DNA of 64,000 nucleotides, taken from assembly GCA_916048095.2 (NCBI GenBank), contig OU696593.1, forward strand, positions 2,600,001 through 2,664,000, read 5' to 3'. The stretch's first letter is position 1. Every line of letters starts with the position of its first letter. A program made the translations under genes and the position numbers. Origin of the DNA: Sacculina carcini. Taxonomy: Eukaryota; Arthropoda; Thecostraca; Sacculinidae. The notes beneath the pieces are model-generated. The model did not search any database. It saw only the letters and a list, made by a program, of their open reading frames with translations, and was not told the origin of the DNA. Below, one piece after another: positions 51,760 through 63,460 of the stretch.

Positions 51760-52345
51760 CTTAATGTCTGTTTGTATCCTATCTCCTCCTAAACCATTGG
51801 ACCGATTTTGATTAAACTTGCTTCCTAGGGGTAAAATGAATGCAAGAAGGTCATAGGCTGGGTTTTGTTGACCTCCGAGGTCATTTTCAAGGTCATTGAG
51901 ATCATTTGTGTCTGTTTACCATATCTCCTCCTAGGCCACTGGACCGATTTTGATGAAACTTGGTCCCTAGCGGTAAAATGGATGCAAGAAGGTCATAGGC
52001 TAGGTTTTGATGACCTCCGAGGTCATTATCAAGGTCATTGAGGTCATTTGTGTCTGTTTACCCAATCTCCTTCTAAACCACTGGACCGATTTTGATGAAA
52101 CTTGGTCCCTAGGGGTAAAATGGATGCAAGAAGGTCATAGGCTAGGTTTTGTTGAACTCTGAGGTCATTTTTAAGGTCATTGAAGTCATTTGTGTCTGTT
52201 TACCCTATCTCCTCCTAAACCACTGGACCGATTTTGATGAAACTTGGTCCCTAGAGGTAAAATGGATGCAAGAAGGTCATAGGCTTAGTTTTGTTGATCT
52301 CCGAGATCATTTTCAATGTAATTGAGGTCATTTGTGTCTGTTTGA
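51760..52345. repeat. 140-bp tandem repeat (arm 2), four units
   Basis: Four units of about 140 bp, each with a TTGGACCGATTTTGAT or ACTGGACCGATTTTGATG block, AAGAAGGTCATAGGC, and TTTTCAAGGTCATTGA. One more unit than arm 1. Confidence 0.88.
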
Positions 52346-52524
52346 GGAGTTTTTTTGTTTGTTTGTCGAAGGATTTTCCGTCGTTCCCGTTTTCCGCCAA
52401 ACGCTGCCGATTTTTGTTTTGTCGGCGGCAGCTCGCATCTCGCATTCACAACAATCTTCAAAAGAAATCTTCGAAGAAGGAAGAACCAAAAGAAATTAAA
52501 AAGAGACAGTCATCTCCCCCCGCC

Positions 52525-52650
52525 GGCCTCATCCCGCGGATTCGGCCTCATCCCGCGGATTCGGCCTCATCCCGCGGATTTAGCCTCATCCCGCGGATTC
52601 GGCCTCATCCCGCGGATTCGGCCTCATCCCGCGGGTTCGGCCTCATCGTG
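52525..52650 (+). repeat. 19-bp minisatellite (arm 2)
   Basis: About six and a half units of CGGCCTCATCCCGCGGATT, more regular than arm 1. Confidence 0.92.
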
Positions 52651-53546
52651 TCCCTCATCAGCGAGTCAAGCGTGAGGACGAAGAATGCGTACCTCCTCTT
52701 ATACGTCAAAAATGATCACTAGCTTGGGGTTGAGTTTGTGTCGGGTTGAGTTTGTGTGTGAGGTACTAGAAAATAAAAGCATTATAACTTTTTGCTATGT
52801 GTATCTTCTGGTCCCAAATTATTTCATCATTTTGCTTCTTCTTTACCCTCTTATGTAATCTGTCCATAATGTGTAGTTGGTTTTGGATATCAAGGCCGAA
52901 TTGGGGGTATGCAGCTTTGGATCTGGTTTGTGGCCAGACAAAGCTGCACGTCTACTTAATTTTTTGGTTAGACCATTTTTGGCAGAGAGTGCTCTGGGCT
53001 ATTTTCAAAAAAATATTGCACATATGTCAAATTTGAAACTTTGACGCTTTCGAAAAAAGAATGAATATGTTTTGCAAATAAATTAATGTGAAACGAAACA
53101 TGCAAGCATGTATTGGACTGTTTGTAAAATTGCGGTCTTTTTCAGTTTCTGAACTTTTCACACTCAACAGAATTTGCTAGGATACAAAACCGATTTAAAG
53201 CCTGGCTGTCCCATGTGTACATTAATTAAATACGATATAAGCCAACTCACATATATTATACATCGATTTTCTAAATAGTATACACAATATATATATAATT
53301 GTTAACTGGGCGTTCATTCTAATCATAAATACTTTTCAACATGTAAAAGAGCTTGAAAATATTATTATATTTAGCGTGTGTTCTCGAATTGCTGTCCGTT
53401 TTGCTGTAGACTCGAGACACAATGAAATTATTCGTACGTTCACGTTGAATGCCTGTACTCAACTACTGACTGAGTGCTGCAGGCTTCAGTGCGTGAACTG
53501 TGTCTTTTAGGCATCCCCATAAATATAAGTGTTAAAATCAGCTATA

Positions 53547-53940
53547 TATATATATATAATACCAATATATATGACAATATTGTCATGTCCATTTCTTTTG
53601 TTACTTCATCCATTTGTTCCGCCATCTGCTCCAACTGTTCCTCCAGATTACCTGTTTTATCCGACTTCATTGATTCAACAACAGCTCTTAAGTTTGAGAT
53701 TTCCTCACTCATGATCTCAATTTTCCTCGCATTTTCTTTTACACTAATACCTCCTGGACTTCTGGAATGCTCCTTCCTTGGTCTGCCTCTGCTAGACATA
53801 ATGGTTACTTTGACAGACAGACAGTCTTACCTTTAGGCGCTCTTACTTGGCAAACACCAACTCCCTCCTCTGTATCTGCTCACTAATATGACACTGTCAC
53901 CGTGGACTCGCTCAAACACAACCACTCACGACCACACACA
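53547..53940 (-). pseudogene. LINE 5' fragment (ORF1 start), minus strand
   Basis: The minus strand from about 53,940 has GTGGTTGTGTTTGAGCGAGT, related to the LINE-A2 5'UTR, then an ATG at 53,799 opening SSRGRPRKEHSRSPGG and a Glu/Lys/Met-rich coiled-coil stretch (EEQLEQMAEQMDEVTKEM) typical of LINE ORF1. It ends at the TA run of the cassette. Confidence 0.75.
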
Positions 53941-53949
53941 AACATACAC

Positions 53950-53950
<1 letters not shown>

Positions 53951-53992
<42 letters not shown>

Positions 53993-54130
53993 TGTCCCAC
54001 CCTTCTTGGTCCATTTTCCATCAGCTGCTACTCGGCCATCACTTGGCGTACCCGCTAAAAATTTATACCATCATGTTGGAATTTTTTTTTGTCTACACTG
54101 TAGGCTAAATTTTTAATTTTAAAAATAAAA
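53951..54130 (+). mobile_element. Helitron-like 5' block, plus strand, truncated
   Basis: (TG)n run, CTGTCCCACCCTTCTTGG, GCTACTCGGCCATCACTTGG and TACACTGTAGGCTAAATTT, then a switch to minus-oriented monomers at AATTATGCGCACTTGCG. The reverse of the 30,234-30,476 joint. Confidence 0.75.
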
Positions 54131-56098
54131 CCAATTATGCGCACTTGCGATTACACAAGTTACAAAATTTTGGATGCATTTGAGTCTTTTGCCAATTTTA
54201 CACGTTTTTTGTATTATTTGTGGGTATAAATTATACCTTTTTTGTAGAACACAAAATTATCTACACAGTAGTATATTCCTGTGTAATCGCAAGTGCGCAT
54301 AATAGCTGTCAAATTGGCAATATGTCCTTTTGACTTTACACCGCCGTATCTACCTTCAGATACACTTTGGAAAATTAAGAATTATACCGTATTGTAGAAA
54401 ACAAATTTTCTAGCACGATGGTATAATTAATTTTGATGTGTGACAAATAGTTATTGAGAAATAGTAGAAAAATAATTAATTTTAGTCGTCCGGAGCTCAA
54501 GTGTAATTTTGGATGTATTTGAGAATTTTGCCAATTTTACACGTTTTTTGTATCATTTGTGGGTATAAATTATAACTTTTCTTGTAGAACACAAAATTAT
54601 CTACACAATAGTATATCCATGTGTAATCGCAAGTGCGCATAATAGCTTTCAAATAGGCAATATGTGCTTTTGAATTTACACCGCCGTAACTTCCTTCAGA
54701 TACATTTTGGAAAATTAAAAATTATACTGTATTGTAGAAAACAAAATTTCTAGCACGATGGTATAATATATTTTAATGTGTGACAAACTGTTTTTGAGAA
54801 AGGGGAAGAAAAATAAATATATCTTAGTCACCCGGTGTTCAAGTGTAATTTTGGATGTATTTGAGAATTTTGACAATTTTACACGTTTTTTGTATCATTT
54901 GTGGGTATAAATTATAACTCTTCTTGTAGAACACAAAATTCTCTACACTTTAGTGTATTCCTGTGTAATCGCAAGTGCGTAAATTGTGATTGGACTTCAG
55001 TGAAATTATATCAGTGTATATTCATGTGTAATCGCAAGTGCGCATAATAGCTGTCAAATTGGTAATATGTGCTTTTGACTTTACACCGCCGTGACTTCCT
55101 TTAGATACACTTTGGAAAATTAAAAATTATACTGTATTGTAGAAAACAAAATTTCTAGCATGATGGTATAATTTATTTTAATGTGTGACAAACAGTTCCT
55201 GAGAAATGGGTAGAAAAATGAATATATTTTAGTCACCCGGTTTTCAAGTGTAATTTTGGATGTATTTGAGAATTTTGCCAATTTTACACGGTTTTTTATC
55301 ATTTGTGGGTATAAATCATAACTTTTCTTGTAGAACACAAAATTCTCTACACAGTAGTATATTCCTGTGAAATCGCAAGTGCGCATAATAGCTGTCAAAT
55401 TGGCAATATGTCCCTTTGACTTTACACCGCCGTAACTTCCTTCGGATACACTTTGGAAAATTAAAGATTATACTGCATTGTAGAAAACAAAATTTCCAGC
55501 ACGATGGAATAATTTATTTTTATGTGTAGCAAATAGCTACTGTAAAATAGTAGAAAAATGAATTTATTCTAATCGCCCGGTGTTCAAGTGTAATTTTGGA
55601 TGTATTTGAAAATTTGGCAAATTTTACACGTTTTTTGTGAAATAGAGAAAAAAGTATAGAAAATCGGACGCGTGGAGTTTAGATAAAATTTTGAATGTGG
55701 ATTGAATTTTTTTCCATTTTACATGTTGTATATTCAATTTTTGGGTATGAATTACAGTTTTTTGAGCAGAACAGAAAATTTTCTACACAGTGGTATGATT
55801 TGTATAGTTGTACCATTGCTGGTTTAGGAGGAGTAGTCTGCAGAAAATTGACCAAAATTTTCGCATTTTTCAGGGTTTATTTTGTCTTTTCACCGCTCTA
55901 ACTTTTTTTGGTTTCATTTTTTTATTTAAAATTTAGCATATCGTGTAGACAAGAAAATTTCCACCATGATGGTATAAATTGTTAGCGTGTAGGCCAAATG
56001 GTTACTGAGTAGAAGCTTGCAGAAAATGGACCAAGGAGGGTGGGACAGACAAACAGACAGACAGACAGACACTCAGAGGATCTGTTTTATATATATAG
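54131..56098 (-). mobile_element. Helitron-like copy H7, minus strand
   Basis: 5' block at 56,030-56,098 (GGAGGGTGGGACAGAC, AGAGGATCTGTTTTATATAT), then about five monomers with TGTAATCGCAAGTGCGCATA at 54,281, 54,621 and 55,026 and a partial copy at 54,963. Outer right arm of the large inverted repeat. Confidence 0.75.
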
Positions 56099-56120
56099 TA
56101 TATATATATATATATATATA

Positions 56121-56552
56121 CTAGCATTAAAACCCGCCCGTTGTGCGGAACAATTCTTAAAATGAAATTCATGTTTAATTCATAAAAAATATGGAACAAT
56201 TAAATATGAAAAAGGGCACACACATAAAATTGTAATATATTGAAAAGTCTAAGTTTAATCATTTTTTCTTTTCTTTGTCAAAATATTTTCCCTCAATCCG
56301 CCTCATATTTAGACCCGCCCGACGCGCGGAATAATTCAGAACTCGAACGCGATCCGTTCTGGATCTTGAAGTCAAATCCGTTAGTTTTGTATATGAATTC
56401 AATCTATACGGTTAAATTGGACGTCCTGTTGTCTATAGTTGCTACCCGCGGGACATTTTTATTTCATACACATGATCCATCGCTTCGTTTACGTTTGAAG
56501 CCCCTGATCTATACCATTGAGCCCGCGCAATTATGCCGCCTCATATTCAAGC

Positions 56553-56626
<74 letters not shown>

Positions 56627-57168
56627 TTTGAACCCACCCGTCGTGCGGAACAATTCATAAAGTAAAATTCATATTCAATCCATAAAATAAACTGAATACA
56701 AATAAAAAAGCACCTGTAAATAAAATATAACCTGTATATACGTTCACCAATAAAAAACTCAAAATCTGAATATTTTTATTTTAAATTTGACAAAATATTA
56801 TCCCTCAATCCGCCTCATATATGAACCTGCCCGTCGTGCGGAATAATTTAGAACACAACCACGTAACAAACAATGAATATGCTAGCATGTAAACCCGCCC
56901 GTCGTGCGGAACAATTCATACTATTAAATTTGTATTCAATTCATAAGATAAAAGGAATATGAATGAAAAATGAATGGAGTAAACCCATATAAAGTCTAAA
57001 TTTCCATATTTTTATATTATTTTGACAAAACAGTTTGCTTAAATCGCCTCATATTTAGACCTGCTCGTCGTGCTGAATAATTCAGAACTCAGACTCAAAA
57101 CAATGAAAAGTGACTAAACTTTTGTATCATAATGTTTTCTAAATATATGTATAACTTAAAATCACCAC
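56121..57168 (-). repeat. Helitron-like 3' modules, minus strand
   Basis: CTAGCATTAAAACCCGCCCG at 56,121, further modules at about 56,313, 56,632, 56,824, 56,893 and 57,062. A (TA)n of about 74 bp lies at 56,550-56,624. Spacers match 36,660-38,073 in reverse. Confidence 0.75.
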
Positions 57169-58809
57169 CTAGCATCAAAACCCGCCCGTTGTGCAGAACA
57201 ATAAATAAAGTAAAATAAATATTGAATTAATAAGAAAACGATTAGAAATTAAAAAAGAAAAATTAAACCCATAAAAAGTGTTAAAAAATAGAAAAGTCCA
57301 AATATGAATGTTTTATTTTAGATGTGGCAAAATGTTTTCCCTCAAACAGCCTCGTATTTAAACCCGCCCGTCGTGCGGAACTATTAATAAAATATAATGA
57401 ATCAAAAAGCAAAAAGCTTATCCAATAGGAAAATATTAATGTGTCAACTCTTAATTTAATTATTGACGAAGTTTTTTCCCTTAACACTGCTCAAATTCAC
57501 ACCCGTCCTTCGTGTGTAGTAATTCAGAAGTGTAATACTATCAAAACAATGAAATTTCTGTCATCTCTATAATTCCAGATTAATGCTTCCGCTAAAACAG
57601 CATATGCATATATTTGGCATTGCATGATATTACAACCCATATCCTTATGCAACTTAAGCGTATGCAGCTTGAAATAAAAACAATTAAATTACACAGTAAA
57701 ATTCAGTAGCTTACTTTGTTCCCAGTAGCATTTTACCCGCCCGTCGTGCGGAACAATTCATGTGTAAATATTGAGGACAATAAAGCCTTTATATTCAGTA
57801 TAGTGTAGAATTAATTAAACTGTACGCAGTAAAACCACACCATCCATGCTTGGAGCTAATATGATACATTCTTAATTGTGATTGGGTTTCAGTGAAATTT
57901 AATCGGTGTATATTCCTGTGAAATCGCAAGTGCGCATAATAGCTGTCAAATTGGCAATATGTCCTTTTGACTTTACACCGCCGTAACGTCCTTCAGATAC
58001 ACTTTGGAAAATTACAAATTATACTGCAGTGCAGAAAACAAAATTTCCAGCACGATGGTATAATTTATTTTTATGTGTAGCAAATAGTTACTGGAAAATA
58101 GTAGAAAAATGAATTTATTTTAGTCGCCCGGTGTTCAAGTCTAATTTTGGATGTATTTGAGAATTTCGCCAATTTTACACAATTTTTCCATCATTTGTGG
58201 GTATAAATTATAGCTTATCTTGTAGAACACAAAATTATCTACACAGTAGTATATTCCTGTGTAATCGAAAGTGCGCATAATAGCTGTCAAATTGGCAATA
58301 TATCCTTTTGACTTTAAACCGCCTTAACTTCCTTTAGATACTTTTTGGAAGATTACAAATTATACCGTACTGTAGAAAACAAGATTTATAGCACGATGGT
58401 ATAATTTATTTTTATGTGTCACAAATAGTTTCTGAGAAATAGTAGTAAAATGAATTAATTTTAGTCGCCCGGTGTTCAAGTGTAATTTTGGATGTATTTG
58501 AGAATTTTGCCAATTTTACACGTTTTTTGTATCATTTGTGGGTATAAATTATGACTTATCTTGTAGAACAAAAATTATCTACACAGTAGTATATTCCTGT
58601 GTAATCGCAAGTGCGCATAATTGGTTTTATTTTTAAAATTAAAAATTTAGCCTACAGTGTAGAAAAAAATATTTCCAACATGATGGTATAAATTTTTAGC
58701 GGGTACGCCAAGTGATGGCCGAGTAGCAGCTGATGGAAAATGGACCAAGAAGGGTGGGACAGACAGACACACACACACACAGACACACAGAGGATCTCTT
58801 ATATATATA
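57169..58809 (-). mobile_element. Helitron-like copy H8, minus strand
   Basis: CTAG at 57,169-57,172 with AAAACCCGCCCGTTGTGC, modules at about 57,361 and 57,735, TGAAATTTAATCGGTGTAT, two to three monomers, and a 5' block ending AGAGGATCTCTTATATATAT at 58,809. An inverted relative of H5, with fewer monomers. Confidence 0.8.
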
Positions 58810-59210
58810 GCACGACGGGCATGTATGAATATGAGGCGGTTTAGGCAAACTATTTTGTGAAAATAATTATGAAAATATAGAAGTTTAGACTTTTTTATGG
58901 GTTTACTCCACTCTTTTTTAATTCATATTCCTTTTCTCTTATGAATTGAATACAAATTTAATTGTATTAATTGTTTCGCACGACGGGCGGGCTTACATGC
59001 TAGAATTTTATTGTTTGTTTCGTGTTTGTGTTCTGAATTATTCCGCACAATGGGTGGGTTTATATATGAGGCGGGTTGAGGGAAAATATTATGTCAAAAT
59101 AAAAATAAATATATTCACACTTGGACTTTTCTATTGAGTAAGACACTTAAGAGTTTTCATTTTCTTTTTTAATTTGGAATATTTTCTATTAATATCAATT
59201 TTTATAAATT
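58810..59210 (+). repeat. Helitron-like 3' modules, plus strand
   Basis: Near-copy of 30,477-30,870 in direct orientation (modules at about 58,978 and 59,042). It ends in AT-rich DNA instead of a CTAG terminus. Confidence 0.78.
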
Positions 59211-59295
59211 GTCATATGTCAATTTAATAAATATAATATAATATTATATTTATAATATTTAAATATAATATAATATATAATGTCATATGTCAATT
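59211..59295. repeat. AT-only palindromic stretch between 14-bp direct repeats
   Basis: GTCATATGTCAATT at 59,211-59,224 and 59,282-59,295 flank 57 bp made only of A and T, with ATATAATATAATATTATATT self-complementarity. Confidence 0.8.
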
Positions 59296-60603
59296 GGCAA
59301 CATGTCCCTTTGACTTTACACCGCCGTAACTTCCTTCAGATACCCTTTGGAAAATTACAAATTATACCGTATTGTAGAAAACAAGATTTCTAGCACGATG
59401 GTATAATGTATTTTTATGTATAACAAATAGTTACAGAGAAATAGTAGAAAAATTAATTAATTTTAGTCGCCCGGTGTTCAAGTGCAATTTTGGATGTATT
59501 TGAGAATTTTGCCAATTTTACACGTTTTTTGTTCCATTTGTGGGTATAAATTATGGCTTATATTGTAGAACACAAAATTCTCTACACAGTAGTATATTCC
59601 TGTGTAATCGCAAGTGCGTAAATTGTGATTGGACTTCAGTGAAATTAAATCAGTGTATATTCATGTGTAATCGCAAGTGCGCATAATAGCTGTCAAATTG
59701 GCAACATGACATTTTGACTTTACACCGCCGTAACTTCCTTTAGATACTCTTTGGAAAAAAAAAATTACACCGTATTGTAGAAAACAAAATTTCCAGCACG
59801 ATGGTATAATGTATTTTAATGTATAACAAATAGTTACTGAAAAATAGTAGAAAAATTAATTAATTTTAGTCGCCCGGTGTTCAAGTGTAATTTTGGATGT
59901 ATTTGAGAATTTTGCCAATTTTACACGTTTTTTGTATCATTTGTAGGTATAAATTATAACTTTTATTGTAGAACACAAAATTATCTACACAATAGTATAG
60001 TTTTTATAGCTGTACCATTGCTGGTTTATGAGGAATAGATAGCGGAATATTGACCAAAATATTCACGTTTTTGTGTGCTAATACACTTTGTAAATACACT
60101 TTGTAAAATTAAAAAGTATACTGTGCTGTAGAACAAAAATTCCCAGCATGATGGTGTTATTTATTTAGATGTGTGATAATTATTTTTTGAGAAATAGTGA
60201 AAAAAATATAGACAATTTGACGCGTGGAGTTTGAATAAAATTTTGAATGTAGATTGAATTTTTTTCCATTTTACATGTTTTATTTTCAATTTTTGGATAT
60301 AAATTATAATGCGTTGAGTAGAAGATAAAATTTTATACACAGTGGTATAATTTGTATAGTTGTACCATTGCCGGTTTAGGAGGAGTAGTCTTCAGATTAT
60401 CGACCAAGATTTTCGCATTTTTTAGGGTGCATTTTGTCTTTTCACCACAATAACTTTTTTTGGTTTCATTTTTAAAATTTAAAATTTAGTGTTAAGTGTA
60501 GACAAGAAAATTTCCAACATGATGGTATAAATTTTCACCGGGTACGTCAAGTGGTGGCCGAGTATTAGCTGATAGAAAATGGACCAAGGATGGTGAACAC
60601 ACA

Positions 60604-60644
<41 letters not shown>

Positions 60645-60665
60645 GATCTCTTTTATATATATAGA
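59286..60665 (-). mobile_element. Helitron-like copy H9, minus strand
   Basis: 5' block with a CA run (60,607-60,641) and AGAGGATCTCTTTTATATAT ending at 60,665, then early monomers and clean monomers. It abuts the CTAG of the next copy at 60,666. Confidence 0.8.
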
Positions 60666-61950
60666 CTAGCATTAAAACCCGCCCGTTGTGCGGAACAATT
60701 CATAAAAATATTGCAAATTAAAAATAAATAAGGCAAACTCATGAAAACCTTAATCAATTAAAAAGTCTAAATTTCATTATTTTTTATTTTATTTTGACAA
60801 AATATTTTCACTCAGCCCGCCTCATATTTAAACCCGCCCGACGTGAGGAATAATTCAGAACTCGAACACCATCCGTTCTGGTTCTTGAAGTCAAATCCAT
60901 TAGGTTTGTATATGAATTCATTCTACACGGTGAAATTGAACGTTTTATTGCTGCCCGCGGGACATTTTTATTTCATAAAAATGAGCCATCGCTTCGTTTG
61001 CGTTTGAAGCCCCTGATCATTGAACCAGCGAACCATGAACCAGCGCAATTATGTCACCTCATATTCAAGCATACATACACAGACAGACAGATAATTTCTT
61101 CTTTATGTATATATATATATATATAGCATTAAAACCCGCCCGTTGTGCGGAGCAATTCATAACATGAAATTCATATACAATTCGTAAAAAAATGAAAAAA
61201 TAAAAATGAAATAGGGTACACTCATAAAAATATTAATCAATTGAAAATTATAAGTTTAATTATTTTTATTTCGACAAAATATTTCCCCTCAGTCCGCCTG
61301 AGTCATTTTTAAACCCGCCCGTCGTGCTGAATAATTCAGAACTCGAACACGATCCGTTCTGGATCTTGAAGTCAAATCCATTGGTTTGTGTATGGATTAA
61401 TTCTACAGGGTAAATTGAACGTTCTATTGTCTATAGTTGCTGCCCGCGGAACATTTTTATTTGTAAAAAAAATACCTTTTTTAAATGAACCATTTGAAAA
61501 AAATGAACTAAAAAATGGAAACACCTTTTTTAAACCCGCCCGTCGTGCGGAACAATTCATACAATAAAATTCATATTTGAAGTCAAATCCATTGGTTTTG
61601 TGTATGGATTAATTCTACAGGGAAAATTGAACGTTCTATTGTCTACAGTTGCTGCCCGCGGAACATTTTTATTTTTTTTCAAATGAACCATTTGAAAAAA
61701 TGATCTAAAAACACTTTTTTAGACCCACCCGTCGTGCGGAACGGTTTATTCATACAATAAAATTCATATCAAATCCATAAAATATAATGAATACAAATTG
61801 AAAACCAAAAAATGTAACCTATAAATATCTTAACCAATAGAAAAGTCTAAATGTGAATATTTTTGTTCTTATTTTGACAAATATTATTCCTCAACCCGCC
61901 TGATATATAAATCTGCCCGTCGTGTGGTATAATTCAGAACACAAACACGA
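60666..61950 (-). repeat. Helitron-like 3' modules, minus strand
   Basis: CTAGCATTAAAACCCGCCCG at 60,666 and modules at about 60,833, 61,135, 61,312, 61,537, 61,725 and 61,913. The inverted partner of 36,660-38,073, with the same spacer sequences in order. Confidence 0.8.
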
Positions 61951-62258
61951 AACAAACAATGAAAGATGATGAAATATTTTCATAAGAATGTTTCCAAACT
62001 ATATTTATTACTTAACATCATTCCCCAATATCATTTGCTCAAGTACTATTTCACTTTTACCGCTATAATATTTATTGTTAAAATTTATATATTTTCCGCT
62101 ATCATTAAAACCCAATATAACCTGAGTCAAACCTACCCAACCCAACCCAACCATTCAATATCGACCGCTCTCAGCCTAGTCTGAGGTGATTTAACTTATT
62201 AGTTTGTGATCACAAAATATACTGATGCGATCATAATTTGTAATCAGAAGACTGAGAT
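61951..62258 (-). repeat. Repeat R3, inverted copy
   Basis: ACCTACCCAACCCAACCC, TTATTAGTTTGTGATCACAA and AGAAGACTGAGATT: reverse of 36,345-36,650. Broken at 62,258 by the LINE-D 3' end. Confidence 0.75.
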
Positions 62259-63295
62259 TGTTTTTTTATTGTTTATTGTTTATTGAGTTTATTGCCAATT
62301 CCATCAAACAATAACATTGCAAAATTCAACACAAAACATTAGGCTAGTGCCTGTCAAGCGGACTTTTAGACAGGCATTGATAAATAATTGAACGTGATAC
62401 AGCGAAATATTGTCAAACGTTAACAGTTAACATAAACAGATAAAATAAACGGACACATTTAGACACACAAAAAATTATCCACATATATCATCACCTTTAT
62501 AACCATTCATACCATAATAATCTCGCTTATGTAGCCATAAATTCACAACTTTCATATACATTTAATCAAAGTGAAAAAAGAGACAAAATGGGGAAAGTGA
62601 CAAAATTCCCGACGTTTATCGCATATTTGCTAGCACATTAAAATTTATATTTCCTCACACGAAAGCCACACATATATATTTTCACACCAAATACCCCCAG
62701 CAGCATGCACTTACATACATACAATCACCTTCGTACGTACACATACGCAAATACGCGTGCAACAATAACATACACAACAACAATAACACACACAAGCACT
62801 TAATCTCACGTACAGGACAAATTATATTATTATAAGACAATATCAAGGCGGAAAGAAAGACGCAACTCAATACCCAACAACATACCCAATGTTCCAATTA
62901 ACTTGCTATACCCAGATTTGTCACTCTCCGCTCTGCAAAGTATAGAGGTGTTTTTTAATATATCGCTTGAATGTGTCAACTGACATGAAGTAGCATTGGG
63001 ATTTTATCCAGTTGGGTAAGGAGTTCCAAACTTCTGGTCCACGATATATAATAGAGTTTTTATACAGTGATGTTCTGTAGCTCGGAATTTTTAAGTCAAG
63101 GTTGTTCCTTCTCGTGGATTGTTGATGCCTCTGTACGTGAAATATACTTTCGTTACACTTCATTGATCTGAACACCCTTAGTAATAGGAAAAATTTGTGT
63201 ACATACTTCATTTTGAGTACTTTAAGTTCACTAAATACTATTTTGGTAGTTTCTGCTCTTCTCATGAACGACATTATCCGTAGCATGCGCTTTTG
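62259..63295 (-). pseudogene. LINE-D, 3' segment on the minus strand
   Basis: On the minus strand, from about 63,295, VQKRMLRIM, then ELKVLKMKYVHKFFLLLRVF and PEVWNSLPNWIKSQC (stop at 62,921), the C-terminal tail of a LINE ORF2 protein. A 3'UTR of about 650 bp ends in (CAATAAA)-like repeats and A7 at 62,259, which joins R3 sequence. It is 5'-truncated at the end of RT. Confidence 0.8.
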
Positions 63296-63460
63296 TACAA
63301 CACTCAACCACCGGCGGCCTCGCCGGTGGTCGATTCTCCTGCAACTAGAGCGGTCAAATCTGCCGTTGCAGTGGGACAAACTCGAGGAAAGAGAGCTCCA
63401 AAGAAAAACTGATCTGGTAATTTTTTTTTTACTGTTAAATTATCTTATATCTATTTGATA
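63296..63460 (+). pseudogene. LINE-D ORF1, C-terminal end
   Basis: Plus-strand frame through PPAASPVVDSPATRAVKSA and GQTRGKRAPKKN, stopping at TGA near 63,412. A basic Pro/Ala-rich tail before an ORF2 start suits a LINE ORF1 end. It begins at the strand switch. Confidence 0.5.

Larger units (their letters stand above)
50669..53546. repeat. Cassette, arm 2 of the large inverted repeat
   Basis: Reverse complement of 31,017-33,634, in the order AATTACC-rich sequence, 32-bp minisatellite, RT fragment, 140-bp repeats, 19-bp minisatellite and terminal AAAATCAGCTATATA. Lengths differ mainly by repeat copy number. Confidence 0.85.

Noticed and set aside
53542-53799. RGRPRK at the start of a minus-strand frame as an AT-hook host protein
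   Set aside because: Upstream sequence matches the LINE-A2 5'UTR and the frame is a coiled-coil LINE ORF1 start.
63195-63458. Plus-strand 87-codon frame over the LINE-D joint
   Set aside because: Part of it is antisense to the minus-strand LINE part. The better-supported plus frame is the Pro/Ala-rich ORF1 end, followed by the ATG at 63,461.
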